Assembly (NCBI GenBank): GCA_963718315.1
Contig: CAVQZC010000005.1
Span: forward strand, 26,409-90,408
Direction of reading: 5' to 3'
Source: CAVQZC01 sp963718315
Lineage (GTDB): Bacteria > Actinomycetota > Thermoleophilia > Gaiellales > JAICJC01
Length of the DNA stretch: 64,000 nucleotides
Both the position numbers and the translations under genes were made by a program. Below are positions 44,716 to 53,166 of this stretch, piece by piece. How positions within the stretch are numbered: the stretch's first letter is position 1; the number at the start of each line of letters is the position of its first letter. The notes beneath the pieces were generated by a model. It did not search any database, was not told the origin of the DNA, and saw only the letters and a program-made list of their open reading frames with translations.

Positions 44716-46155
44716 TCAGCCGTCGACGAGCAGGCCCTGCAGCGGGCCGAGCAGTCGCTCCGACCGTCGCGAGACGTGGTCGAGCCGCACCAGCCGGTGG
44801 GTGAGGGGGCGCCCGGCGCGGCGCCGCTCGAGCTGCTCCTCGGCGATCGGCCGCCAGCGCTCGTCGATCACGTCGGCCGGGTCGCCGCCGATATCGGCCG
44901 GGTCGCACTCCAGATGCTCGGCCCACAGCCGCAGCCGCGTGTCGCGCGCCAGGGCTGGGTCGTGGCAGACCACGTTCATCTCGGTGTCGTTGAACAGCGA
45001 GTGGTCGTTGAGGTTGGCCGAGCCGATCGTCAGCCAGCGGTCGTCGACGATCCCGATCTTGGCATGGACGTAGATCGGGTCGGCGACGGCCCCGGCCCGC
45101 GCGGCGAGGCAGCAGCCCAGCACGCGGCCGTGACCGTCGTCGGCGTCCACCAGCTCGCCCAGGGCACCACGGGTGTCGTCGGCGCCGCCGTAGGGCCGAG
45201 CCGGCAGCACGACCACCAGCCGGAACCGGTCGTCGGGCGGGTTGCGCAGCTTGTCGGCCAGCGTGGCAACGATCTCGGGCGACCACAGGTACTGGCTCTC
45301 GAGGTAGATCAGCCGCTCGGCCGAGCGAATCGCGCGCATGTACGACTCGAGGATTCCGAACGAGCCGCGCGGCACCGCGCCGTAGACCTTCTCGGGACAG
45401 GTGGTGACCACCTGCACCTCGAGGTCGCCGGCCGGCTCGACCGCCGCCGGCGCCTCCACCGGTCGGCCGGTCACCTCGCTCCAGCGCATCGCAAAGTGCG
45501 CCGCCACGTCGGCCACGGCGGAACCTTCGATGCGGACGGCTGCGTCGTGCCACCCGACGGCGGCCCGGGCTCGGTGGTGCGACGAGTCGCGGCGGTCGCC
45601 CGCCAGGGCTGTCAGGTCGATCCCGCCCACGTAGGCAACGCGGTCGTCGATGACGATCGTCTTCTCGTGGTGGCAGTGCATCGGCCGCTCATGGCTGTCG
45701 AGGGCGACCTGGGTCACGCCCGCCCGGCGCAGCTCGTCGCGCACGCTGCGCACGAGCCGGCGCCCCGGCGTGAAGAACGGAGCGGGCGCGCCTGCCCACA
45801 GCAGCACCCGCAGGTCGACCCGGCCGGCGGTCTCGGCCAGCAGGTCGCGGACGATGACCGGCCGCTCTCCCTCGACCATCACGAAGTCCGGCGACATGAA
45901 CCAGCCCGTCATCCGCACGTGGGAGCGCGCCTCCCGGATGTCCTCCGCCATCCGCCGGAGCGCCGTCTCGCCGTCGATCAGCACCTCGAGCCGGGTTCCC
46001 GGCCGCGGCGGTGACGCGTCCTGCGCCCAGCCGCCGGCCGGCGCCTGCAGGGCGTCGCTGCCGACCCGCTGCAAGCGACGGGTGTGGTGGCGGCAGACGC
46101 CCTCGGCGACGCGGTCGCCAATGGCACGGTCGAGTGTTCGCATCAGACTGGTCAT
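44716..46155 (-). CDS. Phospholipase D/cardiolipin synthase-like protein
   Basis: 479 residues with two HKD domains. The first is HCHHEKTIVIDDRVAYVGG (near residue 158), the second is VHAKIGIVDDRWLTIGSANL (near residue 365). No N-terminal membrane helices, unlike typical cardiolipin synthases, so a cytoplasmic or peripheral phospholipase D is likely. ATG 46155 diverges from the DUF2071 gene at 46202. Confidence 0.92.
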   Translation of the reverse strand: MTSLMRTLDRAIGDRVAEGVCRHHTRRLQRVGSDALQAPAGGWAQDASPPRPGTRLEVLIDGETALRRMAEDIREARSHVRMTGWFMSPDFVMVEGERPVIVRDLLAETAGRVDLRVLLWAGAPAPFFTPGRRLVRSVRDELRRAGVTQVALDSHERPMHCHHEKTIVIDDRVAYVGGIDLTALAGDRRDSSHHRARAAVGWHDAAVRIEGSAVADVAAHFAMRWSEVTGRPVEAPAAVEPAGDLEVQVVTTCPEKVYGAVPRGSFGILESYMRAIRSAERLIYLESQYLWSPEIVATLADKLRNPPDDRFRLVVVLPARPYGGADDTRGALGELVDADDGHGRVLGCCLAARAGAVADPIYVHAKIGIVDDRWLTIGSANLNDHSLFNDTEMNVVCHDPALARDTRLRLWAEHLECDPADIGGDPADVIDERWRPIAEEQLERRRAGRPLTHRLVRLDHVSRRSERLLGPLQGLLVDG

Positions 46156-46201
46156 CGTCCCGGTGGGCTACCCGCGGTCAGTATCGGCGAAACTGCACAG
46201 C

Positions 46202-46891
46202 ATGCCGCCGTGGGTCATGGCCCAGACCTGGGAGCACCTGCTCTTCGCGCACTGGGAAGTCGATCCGGAGCCGCTCGGACGGCTGATCCCCGCCGGGCTG
46301 GAGGTCGACCTCTGGGAGGGGCGGGCGTGGGTTGCGATCCTGCCGTTCCGGATGACCGACGTCCACCTCCGGCTGCTGCCGCCGCTGCCCGGGAGCGGCC
46401 GGTTCCTGGAGACCAACGTGCGCACGTACGTCCGTCATCGAGGGCGGCCGGGCATCTACTTCTTCAGCCTCGAGGCGACCAGCCGCCAGGCCGTCCAGGC
46501 CGCGCGTGCGCTCGTGCGGTTGCCCTACCGCCACGGAGATGGGCTGCTCGACACGCAGGGCGGGGCGTGCCGCTACGTGATCCGCAGGTCGGAGCGCGGC
46601 TACCCGCCGGCCCGGCTGGCCGCTCGGTACCACGGTCTGGAGCCCACCCGAACGGCGGCTGCGGGCACGCTCGAACACTTCCTCACCGAGCGCTACCGGC
46701 TGTTCGCCGAGGCGGCGCCGGGTGTCGTGCTTCGCACCGAGATCGAGCACCCGCCCTGGCGGATCGCCCCGGCGGCCGCGGAGGTGGACCACGACGGCCT
46801 GCTCCCGGCCGAGCTTGGGGCTGACCGCGCTCCTGACCTGCTGCACCTGGCCGAGACGCAGCACGTGCGGCTCTGGCCGCCGCGCTTGTAA
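46202..46891 (+). CDS. DUF2071 (YqjF-like) protein
   Basis: 229 residues. The family opening WVMAQTWEHLLFAHWEVDPE, WEGRAWVAILPFRM and the FLETNVRTYVRHRGRPGIYF region are clear. Function of the family is unknown; the fold is related to acetoacetate decarboxylase. ATG 46202 directly precedes the conserved start; no strong ribosome site. Confidence 0.85.
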   Translation: MPPWVMAQTWEHLLFAHWEVDPEPLGRLIPAGLEVDLWEGRAWVAILPFRMTDVHLRLLPPLPGSGRFLETNVRTYVRHRGRPGIYFFSLEATSRQAVQAARALVRLPYRHGDGLLDTQGGACRYVIRRSERGYPPARLAARYHGLEPTRTAAAGTLEHFLTERYRLFAEAAPGVVLRTEIEHPPWRIAPAAAEVDHDGLLPAELGADRAPDLLHLAETQHVRLWPPRL

Positions 46892-46936
46892 CTGGTCTAC
46901 ATCCCGCCGCAATCCGCACTAGCATAGGAACCGATC

Positions 46937-48478
46937 GTGGCCGGCATGTGGGCGATCCGGAGGGAGGCGGTGGCAGCTCTCAATGCCACGGACCGCCGTG
47001 TGCGCTACGTGCTCGGCCTGCTCGTGTTGCTGGGCCTGTACGACGGCGCGGCCCAGCTCAGCTACGCGGTCGGTTTCGCGGGGCCGGTGGCTGCAATCGT
47101 CTGGCTGCCGGTCGGGGTCGGCATCGCGTTCCTCTACCTGGGAGGGCTGCGCTACTGGCCGGCGGTCATGATCGGCGATCTGCTCGCCAACAACTACTCG
47201 ACCCTTCCGCTCGGCTCCGGGATCGGCCAGTCCTGCGGCAACCTGCTGGAGGTCGTCGTCGCGGTCGTGGTGATCCGGCGGCTGACGCGGAACCGGCCGC
47301 CGCTGGAGAGCGTCCGCGGCCTCGGTGGTTTGCTCGCCGGCATCGGGGCCGGAACGGCGCTCAGCGCCACGATCGGGACGCTGTCGCTGCGCGCCGGCGA
47401 CGTGGTCACGACGTCGGCCCTGCCGTCCGTCTGGCGCACCTGGCTGCTCGGCGACGCCGCGGGCGCGCTGCTGGTGGTGCCCCTGGTGCTGGCCTGGCGC
47501 CCGCCGGTGCATCTTCTCTCCGGCGCTCGGCGCCGCGCCGAGGCGGTCGCGCTGGCGGTCACCGTCGCCTTCTCGACCAACGTTGCCAGCATGAGCCACG
47601 ACCAGCTGACCTACCTCGCGCTTCCCGCGCTGGCCTGGGCCGCGCTGCGGTTCGGCAACCGCGGAGCGACGTTGGCGCTCGCGGCAACGGCGTGGATCAC
47701 GCTCTGGAACACCGTCAACGAGAACGGCGCGTTTGCGTTCACCTCGATCCCCCGCAGCACGCTCACGGTGCAGCTCTTCATCGTCGTCGCAGCCCTCGGC
47801 ACGCTGTGCCTCTCGGTGGTAGTGACCGAGCGCGAGCGCTATGCCGCCGGGCTGCAGGCGTCTCGTGCACGGCTGGTGGAGTCGGCCGACCAGGCGCGGC
47901 TCCGGCTGGAGCGCTCGCTGCACGCCGGTCCGCAGCAGCGGCTGATCCTGCTCTCCTGGGAGCTGGAGCAGGCGACGACCACCCTCCACACCTCGCCCGC
48001 GGACGCCGAGACGGCGCTCGAGAACGCCCGCGTCCACCTGGCGCTGGCCATCTCCGAGCTCCGTGAGTTCGCCAACGGCATCCACCCGTCGGTGCTGACC
48101 CAGCTGGGCCTGGCGACCGCGCTGCGCAGTGCCGCGCCGCGCTCCGAGGTGCCCATCGAGCTGCTCGCCGTACCCGAGACGCGGCTCGACCGCACCGCGG
48201 AGGTGACCGCCTACCGGGTGTTCACCGAAGCCGTGACCAATGCCCAGCAGCATGCGGCAGCGTCATCCATCTCGGTGCGGGCGACGGCCCACGACGGCCT
48301 GCTCCAGATCGAGGTCTCAGACGACGGGATCGGCGGAGCCGAGGAGGGGCGCGGCTCCGGTCTGCGGTCGCTCCGCGACCGGGTCGAGACGGTGGGCGGC
48401 AGGCTGCGGATCGAGAGCCCCGCAGGCCGGGGAACGCGCGTGGTCGCGGACATCCCCGCAGCCGTCGCCGGCTCCTAG
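46937..48478 (+). CDS. MASE1-like membrane sensor histidine kinase
   Basis: 513 residues. Eight or so helices form a MASE1-like sensor (VGFAGPVAAIVWLPVGVGIA; YWPAVMIGDLLANNYSTLP). Then a HisKA_3 helix, LERSLHAGPQQRLILLSWEL, in which the Asp usually following the phospho-His is Ala, and a HATPase_c domain (EAVTNAQQHAAASS; SDDGIGGAEEG; GSGLRSLRDRV). GTG 46937 follows AGGAA. No regulator gene is adjacent; the NarL protein at 56229 or receiver at 55726 are candidate partners. Confidence 0.88.
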   Translation: MAGMWAIRREAVAALNATDRRVRYVLGLLVLLGLYDGAAQLSYAVGFAGPVAAIVWLPVGVGIAFLYLGGLRYWPAVMIGDLLANNYSTLPLGSGIGQSCGNLLEVVVAVVVIRRLTRNRPPLESVRGLGGLLAGIGAGTALSATIGTLSLRAGDVVTTSALPSVWRTWLLGDAAGALLVVPLVLAWRPPVHLLSGARRRAEAVALAVTVAFSTNVASMSHDQLTYLALPALAWAALRFGNRGATLALAATAWITLWNTVNENGAFAFTSIPRSTLTVQLFIVVAALGTLCLSVVVTERERYAAGLQASRARLVESADQARLRLERSLHAGPQQRLILLSWELEQATTTLHTSPADAETALENARVHLALAISELREFANGIHPSVLTQLGLATALRSAAPRSEVPIELLAVPETRLDRTAEVTAYRVFTEAVTNAQQHAAASSISVRATAHDGLLQIEVSDDGIGGAEEGRGSGLRSLRDRVETVGGRLRIESPAGRGTRVVADIPAAVAGS

Positions 48479-48572
48479 CGACTTAGACAGCATGGAGCCG
48501 TGCCCGCGTTGGCCCGAGGCCTCCCGATGCCCATCTTTCGGCGGGGCGTCGCGATCGCACGAGCTTGTCGAG

Positions 48573-49346
48573 TCAACGCACCCAGAAGTCGTTCGGCATC
48601 TCCTCGATGTCCGACGCGGCCGACTCAAGGTACTCCGCGACGAACAGGAGTCCGATTGCAGTCTGATCCCCGTTGTCGGCCATCTCGCGGATCGCGGCGG
48701 CCTGCCGCCGGGCGCGCTGCACGACGACGGCGCCGAACGCTTGTCTGTCTGCGTCGTACCCGTAGGCGTCAAGCAGGAGATGAAGGCGGCGGGATCGGCC
48801 GTCGAAGTCGTGGAAGCCCAACGGCTCGACCGCGCTCGGCGGGCCGAGCGGCACCCACCACAGGGCCGAGAGCGCCAGATCGAACTCTCGCGACGACGGC
48901 CCCGCGATGTCCCAGTCGCAGAAGCCGACCAGCCGGTCGCCGTCCATCACCGCGTTGTACGGCGCCGCGTCCTGATGGCCGACGATCAAGCCCGGTCGCA
49001 CCGTGCCGCCGATGAACCACCTTTCGTCTGCCGGCGGCACGAAGCTCACCGTCGCGTCATGGAGCCGTCGCAGCCATCGGCCGACCTGGACCAGCGTCGA
49101 GTCGCGAGATGCCCAAGCCGGCCACGGCGTCCGGTCGCCGACCGTGTCGCCGGGCAGGTAGGTGAGCATCTCGCGGCCCTGCTCGTCAAAGCCCAACGCC
49201 CGCGGAGCATCATCGAAGCCGGCATCCTCCAGGTGCCGCAACAACGCATGCACCGTGGACGTCCAGGGCGCGGCCGGCTTGTGGACGACATCACCGATCA
49301 ACACGGCGCCCGTGGTGAGACCGCCTGGCAGGCTCTCTTCAGTCAT
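48573..49346 (-). CDS. Aminoglycoside phosphotransferase-family kinase-like protein
   Basis: 257 residues. Catalytic Brenner motif GHQDAAPYNAV (His-x-Asp with downstream Asn) and the metal-binding Asp in GFCDWDIAGPSS are intact. The N-terminal lobe is short and lacks an evident Lys motif. Members phosphorylate small molecules such as antibiotics, choline or sugars; resistance function should not be assumed. Confidence 0.85.
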   Translation of the reverse strand: MTEESLPGGLTTGAVLIGDVVHKPAAPWTSTVHALLRHLEDAGFDDAPRALGFDEQGREMLTYLPGDTVGDRTPWPAWASRDSTLVQVGRWLRRLHDATVSFVPPADERWFIGGTVRPGLIVGHQDAAPYNAVMDGDRLVGFCDWDIAGPSSREFDLALSALWWVPLGPPSAVEPLGFHDFDGRSRRLHLLLDAYGYDADRQAFGAVVVQRARRQAAAIREMADNGDQTAIGLLFVAEYLESAASDIEEMPNDFWVR

Positions 49347-49399
49347 ACCCTTGTGTACAGCATCCTGAAGCTAGCGGGGACTCATTCTGTTAGGCGCTC

Positions 49400-49753
49400 T
49401 TAGCGGTGCCGGCGGACGCCGCGCCGGCGGGCGACGTGCCGCGCGTCGACAACGTCGGCCCCGTGGGCTGCCGGGAGCTCGCGCCCCAGCGTCAACCGCA
49501 ACCGGTCGGGCTCGATCTCGCGGATGGCAGTGGCCGGGATGGTGACCCGTCGCCGGCGAAACATGCCGCACAGCACCACCAGCTCGGCCGCGCCGTGGGA
49601 GCCGCCCGGTACGATCTCGGCCACCACGCCGACCCGCCCGCTTGGACTCCACACCTCAAACCCGTCGCAGCGCGCCAGCCAGTAGGCGGGATCGACTGGC
49701 TGCGGCGGGATCTGGCGGGTCAACGCCAGGAGTGTCGCTCGTGGAACCCGCAT
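49400..49753 (-). CDS. Small PRC-barrel-like hypothetical protein
   Basis: 117 residues. The segment WSPSGRVGVVAEIVPG followed by LVVLCGMFRRRRVTIPATAI and ELP resembles a PRC barrel, with a basic C-terminal tail ARRRGVRRHR. No catalytic residues. ATG 49753 has GGGAG about 14 bases upstream. Function unknown. Confidence 0.6.
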   Translation of the reverse strand: MRVPRATLLALTRQIPPQPVDPAYWLARCDGFEVWSPSGRVGVVAEIVPGGSHGAAELVVLCGMFRRRRVTIPATAIREIEPDRLRLTLGRELPAAHGADVVDARHVARRRGVRRHR

Positions 49754-49898
49754 CTGCCCGCCACTACTCCCTGAACCGAATCGGTGGCATGGAGATTGCC
49801 CAGGCGGCCGCCGGCGGGCAAGGAAGCAGGCATCCGCTCGCCGGTCGTGCCGGCCACCTTGAGCCGCCTTGGCGCCGCCGGGACAGTGCGCACGCGAA

Positions 49899-50796
49899 GT
49901 GAGCGACTGGCTCCACAACCTCTGGGACGCCATGACCGCGGTGTCGGTTCCCTTGCTGATCCTGGGGATCGCGCTGCAGACGGCGCAGACGCTGTTCGTG
50001 GCGCTCGCCTGGCGGAACATTCTGCGGGCGTCGTACCCGAAGGGCGGCGTCAACTACCGCCAGACGCTGTCCTACTACGCGGGCGGGGTCGGCCTCAACT
50101 CGATCCTGCCGGCGTCGGCGGGGACGGTGGCCATGCTCGGCCTGTTCCGCGCCAGCATCGCCGGGTCGACGGTGGCCGGCCTGGTCGGAGCCACCATCGT
50201 CGAGAACCTCTTCTTCATGGTGATGGCGGTGCTCGTCTACGGCTGGCTCTTCCTGGGCGTCGCCGGCTCGTTCGACGTCAAGTTCGGCTGGTTCTCCGAC
50301 CATGTCGGGCTGACGCTGGTCATCCTGGTGGCGGGCACGCTCCTGGTGGTGATCGTGGGACGGCTGCTCTGGAAGAAGTTCCAGAACCACCTGGGAGAAC
50401 GCCAAGGAGGGCGGCGAGATCCTCCGCACGCCGCGCAAGTTCATGGTCCAGGTGGTGGGCGTCGAGCTGCTCTCCTACGGGGCGCGGATCGGCGTCAACG
50501 CCACGTTCATGTACGCCTACCACATCCCCGTCTCGCTGGGCAACGTGTTCCTGATCGTGGCTGCGTCGTCGATCTCCTCCACGGTCGCCGTCCTGCCGGG
50601 AGCGGTGGGTGCGCAGACGGCGCTGGCGTCGGTCGTGCTGAAGGGCGTCGCTCCGCAGGCGACGATCACGGCCTACACGGTCGGCCAGGGAGTGATCACG
50701 ACGGCCTGGAACGCCGTCTTCGGCCTCGTCCTGCTGGCCCACTCGATCGGCTGGAAGGACACGCCGGGCCTTGATGCACCGCAAGAAGAAGGGTGA
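49899..50796 (+). CDS. YbhN-like flippase-family (LPG synthase TM-like) protein, frameshifted
   Basis: Hydrophobic protein of the UPF0104/YbhN superfamily: VPLLILGIALQTAQTLFVAL, SYYAGGVGLNSILPASAGTV, GATIVENLFFMVMAVLVYGW. After KKFQN the frame slips and the second half (EGGEILRTPRKFMVQVVGVE; AAQ-type helices; VLPGAVGAQTALASVVLKG) continues in another frame. Removing one C at 50387-50388 restores WENAKEGGEIL (898 nt; 897 expected, 298 residues). GTG 49899 is the assumed start. These proteins move lipids or polyprenyl-linked glycans across membranes. Confidence 0.78.
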
Positions 50797-50924
50797 GAAG
50801 GACACCGGGCCTACCGGAGGGCTTCCGGCAGACGAGCCGGCCGGCGGGTAGGGGTGCACGCAGGTCTGGGTAGCGCCGGCACGTCCCCGGGCCGGGTGCC
50901 CGCGCCTATATCGTCTCTGCGACT

Positions 50925-51275
50925 GTGATCCGCGCGATCCTCGCCTGGTGGCTCTTCAACACCCTTGTCCTCGGGGTGGCCGTGGCGCTGATCGGGAAGG
51001 TCACGGTCTCCGGCGCGGGGGCGCTGATCCTCGCCGGCCTCGTGCTCGGCATCTTGAACGCCTTCCTGAAGCCGATCCTGAGGATCATCGGGGTGCCGTT
51101 GGCGTTCGTGACGTTCGGGCTCTCGCTGTTTCTGATCAACATCGTCATCATCTGGCTGACCGGCGTCCTTGTCTCGGGGCTTCACCTCGGCGGCTTCGTC
51201 GGAGTCATCGAGACGGCCGTCGTCGTCTGGATCGCGAGTCTTGCCGTCCATCTGATCGTGGGGATCACCGCATGA
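50925..51275 (+). CDS. Phage-holin family 4 (Mycobact_memb-like) small membrane protein
   Basis: 116 residues with four hydrophobic helices and the family pattern LVLGILNAFLKPILRIIGVP and LFLINIVIIWLTG. Despite the family name it is a common chromosomal protein, not evidence of prophage. GTG start at 50925. Coupled (ATGA) to the next gene. Confidence 0.85.
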   Translation: MIRAILAWWLFNTLVLGVAVALIGKVTVSGAGALILAGLVLGILNAFLKPILRIIGVPLAFVTFGLSLFLINIVIIWLTGVLVSGLHLGGFVGVIETAVVVWIASLAVHLIVGITA

Positions 51276-52510
51276 GCACATCTGGCACACCCTCCGCACC
51301 CGCACCCGCACCCACCCCCGAGCCCAGTCCCGACAAGCCGGATCACGCGGCAGGCATGTCGCGCGGCCGCACCTGGTCGGTACGCATCCTGGTCATCCTC
51401 GGCTCGCTGGTGCTGGTGCTGGCCGTACTCGCGCTGTGGATCTCGCGCGAGGCGCTGGATACGAACACCTACAGCCAGACCAGCTCGCAGATCCTGGAGC
51501 AGCCGGCCGTCCAACAGGCGCTGGCACGGACGATGGTCGACCAGCTCTACGCGAACGTCGACGTCGCGGCTCAGCTGGAAAGAGTGTTGCCGAAGCAGGC
51601 GCAGGGGCTGGCCCCGGTCGCTGCGGCGGCGCTGCAGGGCTATGCCGTTCAGGCCGCCCAGGTGCTGATCTCCTCGGAGCGGTTCCAGCAGGCGTGGATC
51701 AAGGCGAACCGGCTCATGCACAGCCATCTGGTGCTGGTCATCAACGGCGGCGGCAAACGGATCAGCACCTTCAACGGCGAGGTCGCGATCCAGATCGGGC
51801 CGATGTTCGGGGAGCTCGCGGGCCGCCTGGGCATCCAGCCGCCGGCCAGCATCGCCAACGGCAAGATCGTGATCATGACCTCCAACCAGCTGTCCACGGT
51901 GCAGAAGCTGGCGAGGTGGCTGAAGGCGGCAGCCTACGTGTTGCCGTTCCTCGCGATCATCCTCTTCGGCATCGCCATCTACCTCGCCACCGGCCGCCGC
52001 CGCGAGACGGTGCGCGCCTGCGGCATCGGGATCATCGTCGCCGGCATCGTTCTGATCGTGGGCCGGACGATGATCGGCAACTACGTCGTCGACAACCTGG
52101 TCAAGATCCCCGAGAACCGGCCGGCAGCCAGCGCTGCCTGGGGTGTGCTCACCGACGACCTGCGTGATGCCACCCGCACGGTGATCGCCGTCGGCCTGAT
52201 CGCGATCATCTGGGCGTGGGTCTCGGGGGCGGGCAAGCGGGCGGTCGCCGCCAGGCGGGCCTTCGCGCCCTACGCCCGCAAGCACATCGACCGCGTCTAC
52301 ATCGCGTTCGCGCTGGTGATCCTGCTCCTGATCGCATGGGCGCCGACGAACGCCGCCCGGCGGCTGCTGCCCGTCGTCGTGCTTACCGTGCTCGCGATCA
52401 TCGGCCTGGAGGCCGTGCGGAGGCAGACCGTCTCGGAGTTCCCCGACGCCGAGGACGGAACGTTGGCGGCAGGGATCCGTTCTCGCCTGCCCGGCTCGCG
52501 CCGCACCTAG
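51272..52510 (+). CDS. Hypothetical multi-helix membrane protein
   Basis: 412 residues. A Pro/Ala-rich cytoplasmic start, helix at about residue 35-60 (ILVILGSLVLVLAVLALWI), a long extracytoplasmic segment (ALDTNTYSQTSSQILEQPAV to TSNQLSTVQKLARWLK) and then four helices. Similar proteins occur widely in soil actinobacteria without assigned function. Translationally coupled to the holin-family gene. A 21-bp tandem duplication copies its last codons and stop. Confidence 0.75.
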   Translation: MSTSGTPSAPAPAPTPEPSPDKPDHAAGMSRGRTWSVRILVILGSLVLVLAVLALWISREALDTNTYSQTSSQILEQPAVQQALARTMVDQLYANVDVAAQLERVLPKQAQGLAPVAAAALQGYAVQAAQVLISSERFQQAWIKANRLMHSHLVLVINGGGKRISTFNGEVAIQIGPMFGELAGRLGIQPPASIANGKIVIMTSNQLSTVQKLARWLKAAAYVLPFLAIILFGIAIYLATGRRRETVRACGIGIIVAGIVLIVGRTMIGNYVVDNLVKIPENRPAASAAWGVLTDDLRDATRTVIAVGLIAIIWAWVSGAGKRAVAARRAFAPYARKHIDRVYIAFALVILLLIAWAPTNAARRLLPVVVLTVLAIIGLEAVRRQTVSEFPDAEDGTLAAGIRSRLPGSRRT

Positions 52511-52532
52511 CTCGGCTCGCGCCGCACCTAGC
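52492..52532. repeat. Tandem duplication across a stop codon
   Basis: CGGCTCGCGCCGCACCTAGC occurs at 52492-52511 and again, unchanged, at 52513-52532 (21-bp period). The first copy contains the membrane-protein stop codon; the second lies just behind it. Confidence 0.9.
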
Positions 52533-52650
52533 AAGCTCCAATGAACCCCCGTGGTGCGCGCCCGACCCAGGGTATCGTGCGGGCGACCTTGGCGGCTCGC
52601 GTGCCGCCGGGGAGGCTGGCAAGCGTTACCCAACGACGGGAGGGCCAAGT

Positions 52651-53166
52651 ATGTCCACATTCACCGTGTGGAAGTTCGACACCGCCGACGGTGCGGAGAG
52701 CGTTCTGAGCACCCTCGAGCAGCTCCAGAAGGAGGAGCTGATCCAGATCCACGACGCCGCGATCGTCACGTATCCGGAGGGCGCCAGGAAGCCCAGGACG
52801 AAGCAGCTCAACAGCCTGGTCGGCTCGGGTGCGTTGGGTGGCGCGTTCTGGGGGTTGCTGTTCGGGCTGATCTTCTTCATCCCGCTGCTGGGACTGGCGA
52901 TCGGCGCCGCCACCGGCGCGCTGGCCGGATCGCTGACCGACGTCGGGATCGACGACTCGTTCATCAAGAGCGTCCGCGAGGAGATCACGCCGGGAACGTC
53001 GGCGCTGTTCCTGATGACCTCCGACGCCGTTCAGGACAAGGTGCAGGAGGCGCTGGCTCCGATGGCCGGAGGCGCCAAGCTGATCCACACCAACCTGTCG
53101 AACGAGCAGGAGCAGCAGCTTCGCCAGGCGTTCTCCGACGAGGACGTCGCCACCCCGACCAGCTAG
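52651..53166 (+). CDS. DUF1269-family membrane protein
   Basis: 171 residues. N-terminal small domain (FTVWKFDTADGAESVLSTL), glycine-rich double hairpin helix (GSGALGGAFWGLLFGLIFFI; LAIGAATGALAGS), then a soluble C-terminal part with DDSFIKSVREEITPGTSALF typical of DUF1269. Family function is unknown; often stress-linked. GGGAGGG supports ATG 52651. The stop overlaps the convergent phosphodiesterase stop once that gene's frame is corrected. Confidence 0.85.
   Translation: MSTFTVWKFDTADGAESVLSTLEQLQKEELIQIHDAAIVTYPEGARKPRTKQLNSLVGSGALGGAFWGLLFGLIFFIPLLGLAIGAATGALAGSLTDVGIDDSFIKSVREEITPGTSALFLMTSDAVQDKVQEALAPMAGGAKLIHTNLSNEQEQQLRQAFSDEDVATPTS

Noticed and set aside
48573..49346. Antibiotic-resistance phosphotransferase
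   Set aside because: Only the general kinase motifs are present; nothing points to an antibiotic substrate.
50925..51275. Holin-family protein as sign of a prophage
   Set aside because: Family 4 holin-like proteins are common chromosomal membrane proteins and no phage genes are nearby.
52528..53162. C-terminal extension of the phosphodiesterase
   Set aside because: Antisense to the DUF1269 gene, low-complexity in character, and removed by a single-base correction that gives a tightly convergent stop.
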